A stretch of DNA of 64,000 bases from Gavia stellata (taxonomy: Eukaryota > Chordata > Aves > Gaviiformes > Gaviidae), in NCBI RefSeq assembly GCF_030936135.1, contig NC_082595.1:109384334-109448333 (forward strand). Direction: 5' to 3'. Made by a program: the position numbers and the translations under genes. The stretch's first letter is position 1. The number at the start of each line of letters is the position of its first letter. Below the pieces are notes generated by a model. The model did not search any database. It worked only from the letters and a program-made list of their open reading frames with translations, and was not told where the DNA came from. Shown here in pieces: positions 1 through 30,200 of this stretch.

Positions 1-1505
1 CTAGTGTTTGGCTGCACTGTTATGTGAAGCCTGAAAAAGCCTGCTGGCTCAGCTCTCAGAGATGAGCAGAAGAGGTTGTCTATCATGATAGAGATCAGGC
101 ATAGGCTACTGCAGAGCTACTGAGTGTCTGTCATGATTTAAGCACACCTGGGCTTGAGTCGAGATGACACTGAGGTGCTTAGGGAATGAGCCTTAGGAAA
201 GCTTAGACGCATTCTGGATCTAACAGCAACTGAATTGAAGATTTGAGAACTAAATATTGTACAAAAAAAAAAAAAAATTAGAATCATAACCACTTGGTTA
301 ACACAACTAAAACACAGGCTTGCTGGGCACTGTGGGCAACAGCACGTGGAGATCACAGAAAATGTGAGGAAAACTGGAAAGGAAAATTCATGCAGCAGGG
401 ATGGAGGATCCTTTCAGGAATATGACTGGCCAGAAAGCTTTCTTAGCATGATGTGATATGCAGTAGATTAGTGGCCAATAAAGGCAGACTTAGAGTTTAA
501 AGAAATCTAGAAACCACAGGGAGTATTTCCCTTGCTAAAAAACCCCATTTTCTAAACCAGCCAACTGTGAGCATCACAGCCATGGTTAGAAAGATGCACG
601 GGCAGGTTCTTTATGACTCTGAATGTGCACTGATAAAGGCCTTTGACCAGCACCCAAGGCTTTGCTGTACTAGAGTTCATTGGAGACCACTCTGTCCTGA
701 GGAATTTATAATGTGGTTACAGTCCTTCCTGCTTCTGCTCCAAGAATGGGAGATGAAGCAACATGCCCAAGAGCAATTGAGTGTGAAGTGACAATTGAGG
801 CTAAACCCCCATGTTTGAATCCCCATCTAGGACCTATACACTAAAAGCATCCCTCTTCTCTCTTGAAATCTTAATAAGAGTGTGCCCAGAGCCCTCAGAA
901 GTGTGGCAATGCTATAAATTAAACATATGGCAGATAGTTACTGTCTGGATTGGAGAGGAGCACAGCTGTCAGTCACACAAGAGCAACCCTAGTAAATCTG
1001 TCTCCAGGCGACAAGGGGAAGAAGAAACCTTTCAAGGAACTGTGATATTAGACCTTTTCCATCTCCCTGGGTGTCAGAAGAAGATTAGTTATGCAATTAA
1101 AGAAACAAAAGACCCTTTCTTCCCCTTAAGCACACGAAGGCTATAGCTCTGTAACACAATGCAGGGTCAGGCACGGATACCAGAACTGGCTCATTAGTAG
1201 GGCTGTCGCTGAGCTCAATTACCTGTATCTCCACTTTATGCCATGTGCGCACACCAAAGCAACACCAGTGAACAGTAACTGTTCAGATATGCTGCCCCCA
1301 TCCCACTTCTGGCAGGGATTTCTATGAGGTTTCTGAAAGATTTGCTGTGGCCTACGTCAGTCTGTGGCCACACTTTGATCTATTGCCAGCGTGGTGATAC
1401 TTAGAAGGCAGTCAGGATTAAACTCAAACACTTTAACTCTTCTCCTTGCATAGATTAGCATCAGAGTTCTAACTCTTTATGTTGTTTGTTGTTTTTTTCC
1501 CCCAG
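1..1505. other. No gene recognised; probably the last EFHC1 intron
   Basis: No exon could be supported here. Two plus-strand open frames (567-791 and 811-1146) have no flanking splice signals or recognisable domain. Because a plus-strand terminal exon begins at 1506 behind a strong pyrimidine tract and CAG, this stretch is most simply the intron before it. The run of A at about 262-277 is a simple homopolymer. Confidence 0.45.
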
Positions 1506-1577
1506 CTGATTGACCTATGTTCTTGTGGAGAAGACAAGATAAACTACCATGACTTCCTTAGAGCCTTCCCCTCGTGA
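1506..1577 (+). CDS. EFHC1: Terminal coding exon, probably EFHC1 (EF-hand domain containing 1), 3' end only
   Basis: A long T/C tract ending in CAG at 1503-1505 is followed by 24 codons ending in TGA at 1575-1577. The 23 residues begin LIDLCSCGEDKIN and end YHDFLRAFPS. The acidic-Ile-Asn-Tyr-x-x-Phe-Leu arrangement resembles the second half of an EF-hand. Only this frame is open right from the acceptor. A poly(A) signal lies 33 bp after the stop. In human 6p12, EFHC1 and TRAM2 are tail-to-tail neighbours, exactly as here, and this is the main reason for the name. EFHC1 protein binds microtubules and has three DM10 domains and a C-terminal EF-hand; none of the DM10 part is in the window. Another EF-hand gene cannot be excluded from 23 residues. 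Confidence 0.7.
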   Translation: MIDLCSCGEDKINYHDFLRAFPS

Positions 1578-1609
1578 TCTTCCCCCAGAAGCCGAAGAAC
1601 AAGACCAGC

Positions 1610-1615
1610 AATAAA
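1610..1615 (+). promoter_or_regulatory. EFHC1: Poly(A) signal AATAAA of the EFHC1-like gene
   Basis: AATAAA lies 33 bp downstream of the TGA at 1575-1577, so this transcript would have a very short 3' UTR ending near 1630-1640. Confidence 0.6.
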
Positions 1616-1639
1616 ATTCTTAGCTGAGTTGACTTTAAG

Positions 1640-3334
1640 ACATTGTACTTCAAAAAGAATGCTCTAGTCTTCACCCTTGCTTCACTCACTCTCCCCCTTC
1701 CCTTCTCACTACAGCCAATTAATTTCACCCTCACTTTGTTAACTTTTTTTCCTTCCAACCCTTTCCCTGCCTTTTAAGCTACCACCAAACTCAACCTCAC
1801 AACTGCTGGATATTGAAATGAAACTCACGTGAGAAAGAACTTCAGAGAACCAAAGCCAGGTTCTCCTGTTGATCTCTCAACTTTTTAATACAGTACAGCA
1901 GGGCTTGCTACAGCTAAAGCTCTCCGAAGCCTGGAGCGATAACCGCTCTAGATTTCTCTTACAGAGTTGAAAGGGGCCTTTCACCTTCAAGCAGTGAAGA
2001 CTGCCAGTTTAAGTTGTTATTTGCATTGCAAGAAGATCTAAGAGCCCTGCCATGGACCACGATAAACTCACACTTGCTAGTCTGAATGTAAGCAAGTCAT
2101 GCATGGCTGCTGTAAAAGTGTTAATAAATCTGCTTTAAATAGAAGTACCTAATGGCTGGAATAGCTAAGGATTAAAGTGAGGGGAAAAAACCCCACAAAA
2201 CTGTGATTCTGGATTTACTTGAAATGCAGTGGTGAGTTTAGCTCTCACATAGCTATGGAGATAGCAGGGGTCTGTACACAAATGTGCTGACAGCAGCTTT
2301 GCATTTTTAAGAAAAGGTCGGGAAAATGGTTTTAGGACTGAGATGCTATCTAAACCCATCTTATGCAACCTGTCATCTTACCAGACAGGTCCAATGAAAA
2401 GGGGAAAATAGCAGTTGGCATAGCAATAGATTTATGACACTTGTGCTCCACTTACAGTCACATTGCTCATCTCCCCAGGAAGGTAAACGTGGCAGGGACC
2501 TTCTCACGCCGAATGACACCTGCCAGGTACGGCCACTGAGCACATATGAAAGGCAGCTGTCACGCACAGAGTAAAGAACAAAGCTTTTTGGAACACAATG
2601 CTTATTTAAATCAGTTTTTGTGCCATGGATTCCCACTTCCCCTCAGACAGCTGAGAGTCTCCACATGACAACTCCCTCCTGTCTCCCCTTGTTTGGAAAG
2701 GTCACTGCTCTTCCCTTCTGGGTCCGTTTTGTGCTGCTGCTCGCTCCAACCGAGAACTGCTACAGCTCTCTCGGGTCCACCTTGGGTTTCAAAGCATAGC
2801 TTGGCACTGCATGAGGTGCCTTCCAAGCAGCAGCTGACAAAGGTTAACTTCTAAAGACCACCTTAATCAGCTTTTCCAGAGACTAAGAACTTACAGATGA
2901 AATTACTGGAGCTGTAGGCTGTAGAAAAGAAAGTTAGAAACTGTTTTCTGCACATGCTATGAAACTGTAACCTAATACTCAGCCAAATCATGTAGCACGC
3001 CCGGGGTCAGCTGCAGAAAGTATACAATTTAGCTCACCATAAAGTATGCACCTAAACCACATCAGATAAATCATATCCTACAAATGCCCTTATCCTCCGC
3101 TCCCAACGATGAAGGCAGCCACACATAACTAACTCAGAAGCAGCTGCCCATGCTGTAGACATGGGAAATGCGAGAAGATGAAGCCCAACTGTGGGGAATA
3201 CGAGGACACAAGATGCTGCACCAAAGGGAACAGACTATTCTGGAGTGGCAGGAGAGAGACAAGTACAACCCATCGCAGCATGCTTTGCAACGCATACAGC
3301 TTAGCAGAGTGATAAAGCATAAGCGGACAGCAGC
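1640..3334. other. Spacer between the convergent EFHC1 and TRAM2 3' ends
   Basis: No exon, repeat family or RNA gene recognised. Open frames on either strand are short and lack splice context. The spacer separates two genes whose 3' ends face one another. Confidence 0.5.
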
Positions 3335-6300
3335 AATGGAAGAATCTATGCCTTTTATTTATTTATTTCAGAAAAATACTTTTGTTGAGTTTATCACGAA
3401 AGTCATTTAACAACAAACAACAAACAAACAAAATCCATACAAAAAAACTTAAGTGACAGGAAGAATGAAACAAATGGGATAAAAATATCAGAGACTGTTA
3501 CTTCCCCCCCCACCCCTCCAAAATTAGGAAATTTGCACTAAAGCATAAATACGGAAGAACAGAATTTTTCCTCAAGTTCCTTTGCTGAAGTTTGGTCCGT
3601 CAAGTTCAACATATTCAAAGAAAAACTACATGCCTCTGCCTGGCTTTTACAGCAGCTATTTTTCCCCGCTGCTGGCAAAACCCCACACATGGCCCCGAGG
3701 CGAAATAACATACTTCACTGTTTGAGTATAAAACCCACCAAACAAACCGTCTTTTACACACTCATGGAGTTCACCAGAGGGCTGTAAATCAAACCCCATA
3801 ATCTCCATCTACTATTGACACAAGTCGGGGTCCAGCTACCAAGACTTCATCTAAGGCAAAAGACAGAGGCTGCTGTAAACCCCCATACACTGCAGCAAAG
3901 GCAGGGTAGCTACAGGCTTTAAAAGTCACTTGGAGACAAGGGGGAGGCATCCTAGAGTAGTCGTTCTTCCCTCCAACCAGGAAGCCTACCAAAAATACAT
4001 TTTAAAATGGTGAGTTAAGGGTAAGGGGACCTATAGGGGAACTGGAACTTGTCTTCTTTACTACTAGCCCAAACATGATGAGTAAGAAGAAAGAATCCTA
4101 AACAAACAAACAACATAACACAACTGTAATGCCCCATAACATGAGTCACTCAAAAATTATATGTGAAATGCTACATCTGTTCTTCCTCTGCCCCTTTCTC
4201 TTCCCAAGCCCATTCCCCAACTATCTAAGACAAAAAGAGAGAACTACTGCTGGTATTTCACAGCTCTTCTAGGCTAGGGCAGGAAAACACTATGCTTCAC
4301 ACCAAAAATCACAGACTACTCAATCCCCAACCTTAGGCTGGATGATGGACACAGACTACAAAAGCAGCCTCAAGCCCATAGGAAGGGTGCAAGCAATAGC
4401 GTTACACTGGAAGTAAAGACTTGCAGTTTTGCACAGTCTCTAACACTTTCTGCACTATGTTGAATTGAGAGCTCCTGTTTGGGGTTGGATCTTTTTTTGC
4501 AGAAGACACAGGGCTTGACAAGATGGGGCACGAGAAGAGCACCCACTCAAGGAAAATGAGCTTGCGGCATCTTTGTACGCAGAGCGGTCAAGGAAAGACT
4601 GGCCGCTAAGGGCTTGCAAAGAAAATACTCCGTTTGGGAAAGAAAAAGCTCTTTGGGCTGAAGAGAAGGCTCGGTCTGCTGAGAAATGACAAGGACGTAG
4701 AAGCAGTTACCACGGGCTTGCGGCTGAGGGATGGTGCTCGCACTAGAAGACAGAGACAGAAGCAGCCCATGGCAGTCCCTCCAATGGAGGGTGGATTGCA
4801 AACCTCTGGGACGACAGAGCATATTGCCTCACAGCAAAGGCTCAGCTCAAAAGAAAAAAAACAAACCACAACTTGCCATGTTTGGGTATAACAGAAGGAT
4901 GGGGATTTCTGAGAACTAAATATAGGGGAGGGCAAAAAGCGCCCCATCATCACTAGGTTTAAAAAAGAAAATTTAAAAAAAAACCATATGGAAATGCTTC
5001 CAAAACAAACTGTCCCTTTTACTGGTAGCTCTATCAAAAAAAAACCCAAAAAATACATAGATGTAGCATATGTTGTACATACACTGTAAAGAGGGAGGGC
5101 GTTCAGCTACTGATTTAGTACACAGATCAAGCGTACGAGAGACTACATGGCAACATAAGGCACTTGGGATCCAAAGCATAATTAGCTACTGTATGAAGAC
5201 GCAGGATGGTGCAAGTGGAAAAGCTGCCTGAAGCGAAGGAGGCAGGAGGAGGAATCATTCAGCAGCCAGCTTTTTGGGGGACTGTATGTGTCACCTGTTA
5301 ACAGAGTCAATACCTCAGCTGCTGCGAGGCACCGGCTTTGCAGAAAGGACCGGCTGAGGCTCTGGAGAGATGCCGGCCAGCAGTCGCTCTCGATGGGCAC
5401 GGGGCAGTGGATGGGAAGAGGCAGGAGAAAGGAAAAACCTCTCAAACTAGACCTTTTCCATCTGCTCCCTAACACAAAACTCTTTTCCCCCCTCTCGCCA
5501 CATTGCACTGCAGGTACTGTCACTGCGTCTGTTTGAGCCAAGATGTGTATTATCTACCCGGCAAGGGCTATGAGGAACAATCGCAAGATACCACCAAGGG
5601 CTCTGCTCCGAAGTCTCCTTCCTCAGTTCCCCTGAAAAAGGGAGAATGCCTCTCCCGGAGTCCTGCCGACACCTCTTGCTTGGGACTCAGAGGTCGCGGG
5701 GATGGAGGAACAAGTGGAATTTGACCAACTGTCCTCGTGTCCCTGCACATTTTCTCCCTCTGGTGCCCAGTGTTAGCTGGGGCTTAAGAAGGAGAGGGGG
5801 GAGGAAGGGAGGAAAGACACCTACTGAAAGAGGAAATAAAACTGACCCAACTCAAAGAGGGGCAGAAAATCAACTGTCACCCATTCCCCAAAACACGAAT
5901 GATGCAAAGGATGACTGCGCTAGCCTCAAACTAGAATTGCACTCGTAGAGAGCCACAGTTCAGCTTCCCAAAGGGCTGAGCAAGAGGCACACCAAGGACC
6001 ACATGCCTCCCTCACCCGCAGGGAAGGTGGACCTCAGTCCTGGCTTGCGTATCGAAGAGCACTTGAACTCCTTGCAACCTCGTGCCCTCTCTTCTCGCCC
6101 AACCGAGGGAGCACACCACTCGCCTGCTCCTGCCGTGGTGAAGGAGAACGAAAGCTACAGCCGGCTTCGCTGCACAAGAGGCACCAACAGCAAAGCCCAG
6201 CTACAGAAACTGCCCCGGAGGAGAGCTGTGGGGTGACAGGTGCCCGTCTACTGCACGCCTCCCAAATCCAGACTGGTGCGTGGCACCCCGAAGAAGCTCA

Positions 6301-7853
6301 GCAAGCTGGCACTGACACACAAAACCCTGGGCAGGAGATGCTGCTCCCCAGCAAAGAGGCAGCAGGGGACTGAGCTGGTGGGATCTGGGGTTCCCATGAA
6401 TCTCCGGCCACCACGTACGGGTGGCAGCGGGCAGGAGCAAGAGGGGAAAGTGGTCTGCAGCAACAGATGGCCTCTGAGGTAGATTTGAGACAACTCCATC
6501 TGCCAACAGCTATGCATCACAGGTCAGGCTTTTCCTAATATGCAAGCTGCTCCTTGCAACCCTGCCTTCCTTCCCCTTCCCTGTCATCTCATTCACAGCT
6601 CAGAAAGGGATGAAGGGGCTAGGTTTTTTGGAAGAAACCCTGCATTTGATAGCACCTTGGATGGATACGAGCTCTGTATCCTTTGGAAAAAAAGACTGAA
6701 GCTGGTGACTGCCGACGGCACGGCTGGACTGGTACGGTAGGGGTGAAGAAGGCTAAGGCGACAGCATGAGGCACCGTCCCATTGATGCAAAACCCTTTGC
6801 AGCAGCCAGTTTGCTCGTCTGGACATGGTCACGAGCCATGAGAACACCAGGTCCACGAGGCACAAGCAAGCTGGCAAAGGGCCTGGGCTGACAGGAGCCA
6901 GGCCAGTGCTCAGAGCGGGACAGGACTCAAAGGTTTCACACGGACCTGAGGATGCTGCTGCCCCACGACAAGGCACTGCGAGCTGCAGAGCCCCGAGCCC
7001 AGCTCTTGGGGCTGGGAGGTCCAGAACAACTACGGGGTAGCTCACCTCCTGCAGCCAAGAGGGTAAGAGGGACCCAGCTGTACCAGAAGAGCTGGAGCAA
7101 GCAAAAGCTGGAAGGTGGGTCCTATAGGAAGAGGGAACTTCTCTCCCTTCTCGGCTGCCTGGCTCTCCAATATTAGCTCAAAACCAGGGGCTGGAGGAAC
7201 CCCACTTAACCAGAAGTCCACCATGAGACAAGACACGGTTGAGGTTCCTCCCTGAGACCCTGGTCTCTATTTGCAGCACCACCATCCTGTGGCACTTGCC
7301 AAGCACTGGCCAGACGTGCCCCTGGAGAGGCAACCTTCGCCCAAGAGCACCCCTGAGCCTCAGGATCGCAGAGCCCCAGCACATTCCCCCAGGAGCCTGT
7401 TCCCATAACAGACACATGGTGCCTTCAAGCTGCTGTGGCCCTGACCCCAGGGCTCAGGGAAGCACCACGGAGAGAGGGGAGGAACATGCTGTAGAAATAA
7501 AAAGGATTGTTTGGAACCATCTACGATGCATTTGTAACAATAACCCAAAATAACCAAACTCTAAAATAGAAAAGAAAAAAATTGCACGCTGATTTACGAT
7601 GAAACAGAGGAAGGTAAAACCAGGAGGGTTGGAAAAGGCTCCTACGAGGGGAAGGGAGCAGGGGAAAGGGACCTTTTTGGTTTTATTGCAAATGGTTCAA
7701 GAGAGCCAGAAAGGAAGGGAGGAGAGCGAGAGACACCTTGGGAAGATGACTGGTTTCCAAGCCGTTCAAGACGACGCTTGTGAGGACTGGGAGGAGGGGC
7801 TGCTTCTTAGTCCCAGTATCTCGCCCTCCTCCCCAGGAGACAACCCTTGGCTT
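3335..7853 (-). other. TRAM2: TRAM2 3' untranslated region, about 4.5 kb
   Basis: This runs from the TRAM2 stop codon (complement of 7854-7856) to a cluster of overlapping AATAAA signals on the minus strand near 3354. No splice acceptor or coding similarity was found between them. The mammalian TRAM2 3' UTR is likewise several kilobases long. The exact cleavage site is inferred, and shorter alternative ends are possible. Confidence 0.6.
3354..3363 (-). promoter_or_regulatory. TRAM2: Overlapping TRAM2 poly(A) signals
   Basis: The plus strand reads TTTATTTATT here, which gives two overlapping AATAAA hexamers on the minus strand. This is the first strong cluster found downstream of the TRAM2 stop; assignment to TRAM2 is inferred. 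Confidence 0.5.
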
Positions 7854-25274
<17,421 letters not shown>

Positions 25275-25290
25275 GGCCGCGCCGGGAGGG

Positions 25291-25318
25291 GAGCGGAGCG
25301 GAGCGGAGCGGAGCGGAG
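25291..25318. repeat. GAGCG pentanucleotide run in the TRAM2 5' UTR or promoter
   Basis: Five perfect GAGCG units plus a partial unit, starting 17 bp upstream of the TRAM2 start codon. On the TRAM2 sense strand it reads as CGCTC repeats and is probably transcribed. Confidence 0.9.
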
Positions 25319-25465
25319 GGGGCGCGGGAGCCGGAGCCGCCGCCCGCCACCCCACCGCCGCGCAGCGCCGCAAACTTCCCCGGGCCCCCGCGCAACTTCG
25401 CGGAGCTCCGCGACGGCCCCGCGCAGGCGCCGCCCGCGCCGCCGCCTGACCCCTCCCCGCCGCCC

Positions 25466-25494
25466 GCCCCGGCCCCGGCCCCGGCCCCGGCCCC
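25466..25494. repeat. GGCCCC/GGGGCC hexanucleotide run upstream of TRAM2
   Basis: Four perfect GGCCCC units (25471-25494) preceded by a partial unit. On the TRAM2 sense strand this is GGGGCC, about 190-220 bp before the start codon, so it is in the promoter or 5' UTR. Confidence 0.9.
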
Positions 25495-25631
25495 CGCCTC
25501 CCGAGCCACCGCCTCCCGAGCCACCGCCGCCCACCCCGTCCGCACCCGCTGCCCCACCGGCGCCTCGGCGCTCCGCGGGGGCGGTGGAGGCACCCACCGG
25601 TCTCGGCGCCCGCCTCCCATCCGCGCACAGC

Positions 25632-27175
25632 CGCCTCTGCGCCCACCAGCTGTGCGTGTCTGGGCGCCCACTCGCGTCTGCGCCCACCTACAACGCGTGT
25701 CTGGACACCCACTCGCATTTGCACCCACCTACAACACGTGTCTGGACACCCACCTGCATCTGCACCCACCTACGATGAGTGTCCAGACACCCACTCGCAT
25801 TTGCACCCACCTACGACACACGTCTGAACACCCACTCGCATTTGCACCCACCTACCATGCACATCTGGACACCCACTCGCATTTGCACCCACCTACCATG
25901 CACATCTGGACACCCACTCGCATCTACACCCACCTACCACATATGTCTGGACACCCACTCGCATCTGCACCCACCTACCACACATGTCTGGATGCCCACC
26001 TGCATCTGCACCCACCTACAACACGTGTCTGGACACCCACTCGCATCTGCACCCACCTACAATGCGTGTCTGGACACCCACCTGCATCTGCACCCGCCTA
26101 CAACGCGTGTCTGGACACCCACCTGCATCTGCACCCACCTACCGCATATGTCTGGACACCCACCTGCATCTGCACCCAACTACCATGCACACCTGGACAC
26201 CCACTCGCATCTACACCCACCTACAACACGTGTCTGGACACCCACTCGCATCTGCACCCACCTACCATGCGTGTCTGGATGCCCACCTGCATCTGCACCC
26301 ACCTACGATGAGTGTCCAGACACCCACTCGTATTTGCACCCACCTACCATGCACATCTGGACACCCACTCGCATCTGCACCCACCTACAACACACGTCTG
26401 GACACCCACTTGCATTTGCACCCACCTACCATGCACATCTGGACACCCCTCGCATCTGCACCCACCTACCGTGTATGTATGGTCACCCACTCGCATCTGC
26501 ACCCACCTACTGCGCATGTCTGGATGCCCACCTGCATCTGCACCCACCTACCGTGCGTGTCTGGACACCCACATGCATCTGCACCCAACTACCGTGCACA
26601 TCTGGACACCCACTCACACCTGCACCCACCTACTGCACATGTCTGGACACCCACCTGTATCTGCACCCACCTACCGCGTATGTCTGGACACCCACCTGCA
26701 TCTGCACCCACCTACCGTGTGTGTCTGGACACCCACATGCATCTGCACCCAACTACCATGCACATCTGGACACCCACTCGCATCTGCACCGACCTACCGT
26801 GCGCGTCTGGACACCCACCTGCATCTGCACCCACCTACCGCACGTGTCTGGATGCCCACTCGCATCTGCACCCACCTACTGCGCGCGTCTGGACACCCAC
26901 CTGCATCTGCACCCACCTACCATGCACATCTGGACACCCACCTGCATCTGCACCCACCTACCGTGCATGTCCAGACTCCCACCCGCATCTACACCCACCT
27001 ACCCTGCACATCTGGACACCCACCCACACCTGTGCTTACCTACTGTGCACATCTGGATCCCCACCCATGTCTGCACCCACCTGATGTGCACATCTGGTTA
27101 CCCACACACATCTGCACTCACCTACCGTGCACATCTGGACGCCCACCCACACCTGCACCCACCTCTCCGTGCATG
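25632..27175. repeat. 41-bp minisatellite array, about 37 copies, upstream of TRAM2
   Basis: Degenerate head-to-tail repeat with a 41-bp period, measured between successive CATCTG starts (for example 26044 and 26085). Core words in order within each unit are CATCTGCACCCACCTAC, a variable 3-8 base block (ATGCG, AACAC, CGCAT), then TGTCTGGACACCCAC. The 5' edge grades out of the TRAM2 promoter, and the 3' end decays into related C-rich sequence to about 27260. A block beginning TACGATGAGTGTCCAGAC occurs at 25771 and again 533 bp (13 units) later, so part of the array was duplicated internally. Long open frames across it (25779-27431, 26312-27538) come from the stop-free unit and are not genes. 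Confidence 0.95.
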
Positions 27176-27259
27176 CCCAGCCACGCCTGCACCCGTCACC
27201 CACCTGTGGCCCAGCACCCACCTCCCGGTGCGCACCCTGACACCCCACCTGCCTCTGCA

Positions 27260-30200
27260 CCCCCGCGCCGAGCCCGCAGCCCCAGCGCTGAACCCCAAAT
27301 CTCCCTCCCCATTAACCAGGGAGAGGCCAGAGGCGTGGGGCGTCCTCCCCATCCCATCTCCTTCCCAAACCCGCATCCCGGCTGGGGCTGGGGAGGAGCG
27401 GCCGCCAGATGCTTCGCAGCGGGAGAGATGATTCAGTCGAGTCTCTGGGGCAGAGCACTGGCACCTTCGCTGGGATTTATTGAAGCCCGTCCCCAAAAAA
27501 GGCCCCCAAAGCTCCCCAGGGAGCCTGAGGGACATTAAGGGGAGCGGGCAGGGCCCTTCGGCGGCCCAGAGGCAGCTTTGCTTCGAAAAAGCAAGGCACG
27601 AAGAGGGCTTTTCTCTTAAAGATCTCCCTTCGAGCAAAACAAGCACCGGATCCTTTAGCCTGCAGGATCTGGCCCAGCTCCTCCAGCATCCCTGGATCCC
27701 CACGGATCCCTCGCAGCCGCAGATCCCGTCCCGTGGCCGTTGGGGAGGATTCACGGGAGGGAGGAAAAGCTGCTCCAGCGCGTTCGAGGGAACTGAGCCG
27801 TCTCAAACATGGTGCTGAGAGCACAAAGCGTTTTCCTCCAGCCAAATCCAGCACAGGAAGCACAGTCCCTGGGTTCTCATTAAGCAGTCGGTCGTATTAG
27901 GCAAGTCCTGATTAGCCGTGTTTACCCTCCGCAACCCCCCCGTGTTATTGTTTAGCCTTAGAGCAATGGGCACGGAGATGCAGCCTGGGCCAAGCCATGT
28001 ACAGGAATAGTAAAGACACCAAAAAGGGATTTGAGGCAAATCAAACCTGTTTAATTAGGGGGGGAAAAATATCCAAAGTTTCAATTCGGAAAAAACAAGC
28101 AAATAACAACCACCCCGGGACAAATACTTACATTTTCTATAATGTCCAAGTATCGTGTTCCAATATTTTTGGAAGTGAAAAGATGTTTTTCCAGGTAAAT
28201 CTTTCCTGGGTTAGTTCGGAGGGGGTTACATCATCTCGGAGCTGGAAGGAATGTTTTTCACTGTGTGTTGAGAAAAACCGACCCCGAAACCTGGCGCCCG
28301 TGGGCAGAGCTCAGCAGTCGGGCTGCAGAGGGAGGCGGAAAATGGTGCTGCTGGAAGGTGAGATCCCAGCGGGATGCTGCCAACCCTCGTGCCCTGTCAG
28401 AACCTTTCCAATCCGCTTTACTTTATTTCACCTTGAAAGAGGGACGAGAGTGACCCATTCAAAACAACAAGCCGAGGGGACGGTGCCAGCGGGCTGGACA
28501 GCCACGTCCCCAAGCCCAGGCACTCACCTGGGTATTGTTTAATTTATTAGGGACGTAGCCTCCGTTCCTGCCTGTTCCCTCTTTTTTCCAGATCACCGGT
28601 GAGCTGCACAGCCAGTTCTCCTCGGGAGCCCGCGGGTCACTCCCTGCATTGTCAAAATTCACCGTCGATTCCTGCTCTCCGCTCCCTTGCTGCCCTTCCG
28701 CAGCCCGCGAGAGCTCCTCTCATCGGTGGCACTGAGCTCTCCTGGGCTGGGGCACGAGCCTCCGCCTCTCTGAAGTGCTGGAGAGCGTTTCCTTAAAAAA
28801 CAAAAAACCCAAAAAAGGCTCATAGGAGGCAAACGAGCAGAAATCTTCCATTCCGGGGTAGGCGAGAGCGCAGGATGATGTGGCCAAGCGTGGTGGGATG
28901 GAGACATCCCCCACTCCAGACCTTCTGCGGGTGGCTGAAGCCCAAATGTTGGTGATGAGCATCCCCCAAGGCTGGGCAGATCCTAACATCTAGCTCAGGG
29001 TAACATAACTCACCTGAAAAGAGCTTCAGGGGAAATGCTGAAGAAGTAGCAGAGGGTCTGGTTGGGTATCCTCAAGCATTTGGGACACAGGGAGGAAACA
29101 TCAGCCGGTCCCCCCGAGCAGTTGGTTCATCACTTTTCTCCAGCTGCAGTTTCTCGTGCAGCTTCACGCCCTGGGTTTGCATCAGCCCAGGACCACGTTG
29201 CTCCACGGAGAGCAAGGACCTGGGCTTTGTGGGACCTCTGTGCTCCGTGGGTTGATGTGAAGACAGACCAGAGCGGGGAGTGACCATGTCACCCGCCTAG
29301 GCGCATGTGCACTGCTCCACGGGTAACGCCGACGAGTATCAGGACTCGGTGCCGCGGAGGCGACAGCTGGAGCTGGTTCTACCAAACCAGCAGGTTCTCA
29401 CGCCGCGTCCAACGCGGTCAGTGGCAGCTCCCTTTTGCACACCCACCTTTGGACCTGAAGACACCGTGGGATATTTGCAGATGGATATCACCCTTCCCGG
29501 CCCTCAATACTACCTTGGCGAGACCCTGGCAGGGGCTCCCAAACTTTTCCCCATGGCCTGGTGATGCCCGGGGAGGTGGAAAGAGCCTCCTGCAACCGTG
29601 GCCACATTCCTCCAGGCACTTGCCGTGCACCACATCGGCCACCTCCAGTATCCCAGAGCCCCCCATTTTGCTCCCATCGGCTCCCACCTGCGATGCACCA
29701 TCAGCCCTGCACATCCCTCTCCTCCCATAACCCGGGCCCTGGATGAGCACGAAGTGTCTGCAACAAGGCGTCCGCTTTTGTGGCCTTGAGCAGCATCTCC
29801 CTCTGGTGGCTAAGGAACAAGGAGCTATGGGGGAGAAACACCTCCCCAGCGCGACTTCTTTGGCCTGGCAGCGTTGGGAAAAATCTGGATGTGCACCAGG
29901 TCATTGGGGCATCTTGAATTCCCCCCTCCCGCAGAGATGGGAAGGGTGGGGAGGGGTATCTGGAGCTGTGATTTCCAGCTGGACAGTCCTCCTACTCCAC
30001 ACAGGGCTTTAGATTTAACTAAATATACGTAATTTCTCTAGGTAGAGACCTGTGGTTCAGCAGGACTCGGACCCTGGGTGCAACAGGGCTCTCACGCAGG
30101 CTGGAAGTCTTTAAGAACAGATAATCCACATTATTTCACCTCCTGCTCCCGAGGAGAAGGTGAGGGGGAAGCACAGAGGGATCTCACCAGTGACCATCTC

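Larger units (their letters stand above)
25275..25640 (-). promoter_or_regulatory. TRAM2: TRAM2 promoter and 5' UTR, CpG-island type
   Basis: Extremely GC-rich with dense CpG directly upstream of the TRAM2 start codon. It includes a GAGCG pentamer run and a GGCCCC hexamer run, listed separately. No TATA box is obvious, as expected for a broad housekeeping-type promoter. The transcription start cannot be fixed from sequence. The 41-bp minisatellite begins right beyond this block. Confidence 0.65.

Noticed and set aside
567-1146. Possible earlier EFHC1 exons in the first 1.1 kb
   Set aside because: Neither frame shows EF-hand or DM10 features or has an acceptor and donor in phase with the exon at 1506.
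25779-27538. Long frames (550 and 408 codons) rich in His, Pro and Thr
   Set aside because: They follow exactly the 41-bp minisatellite read in rotating frames; there is no start context, domain or splice evidence.
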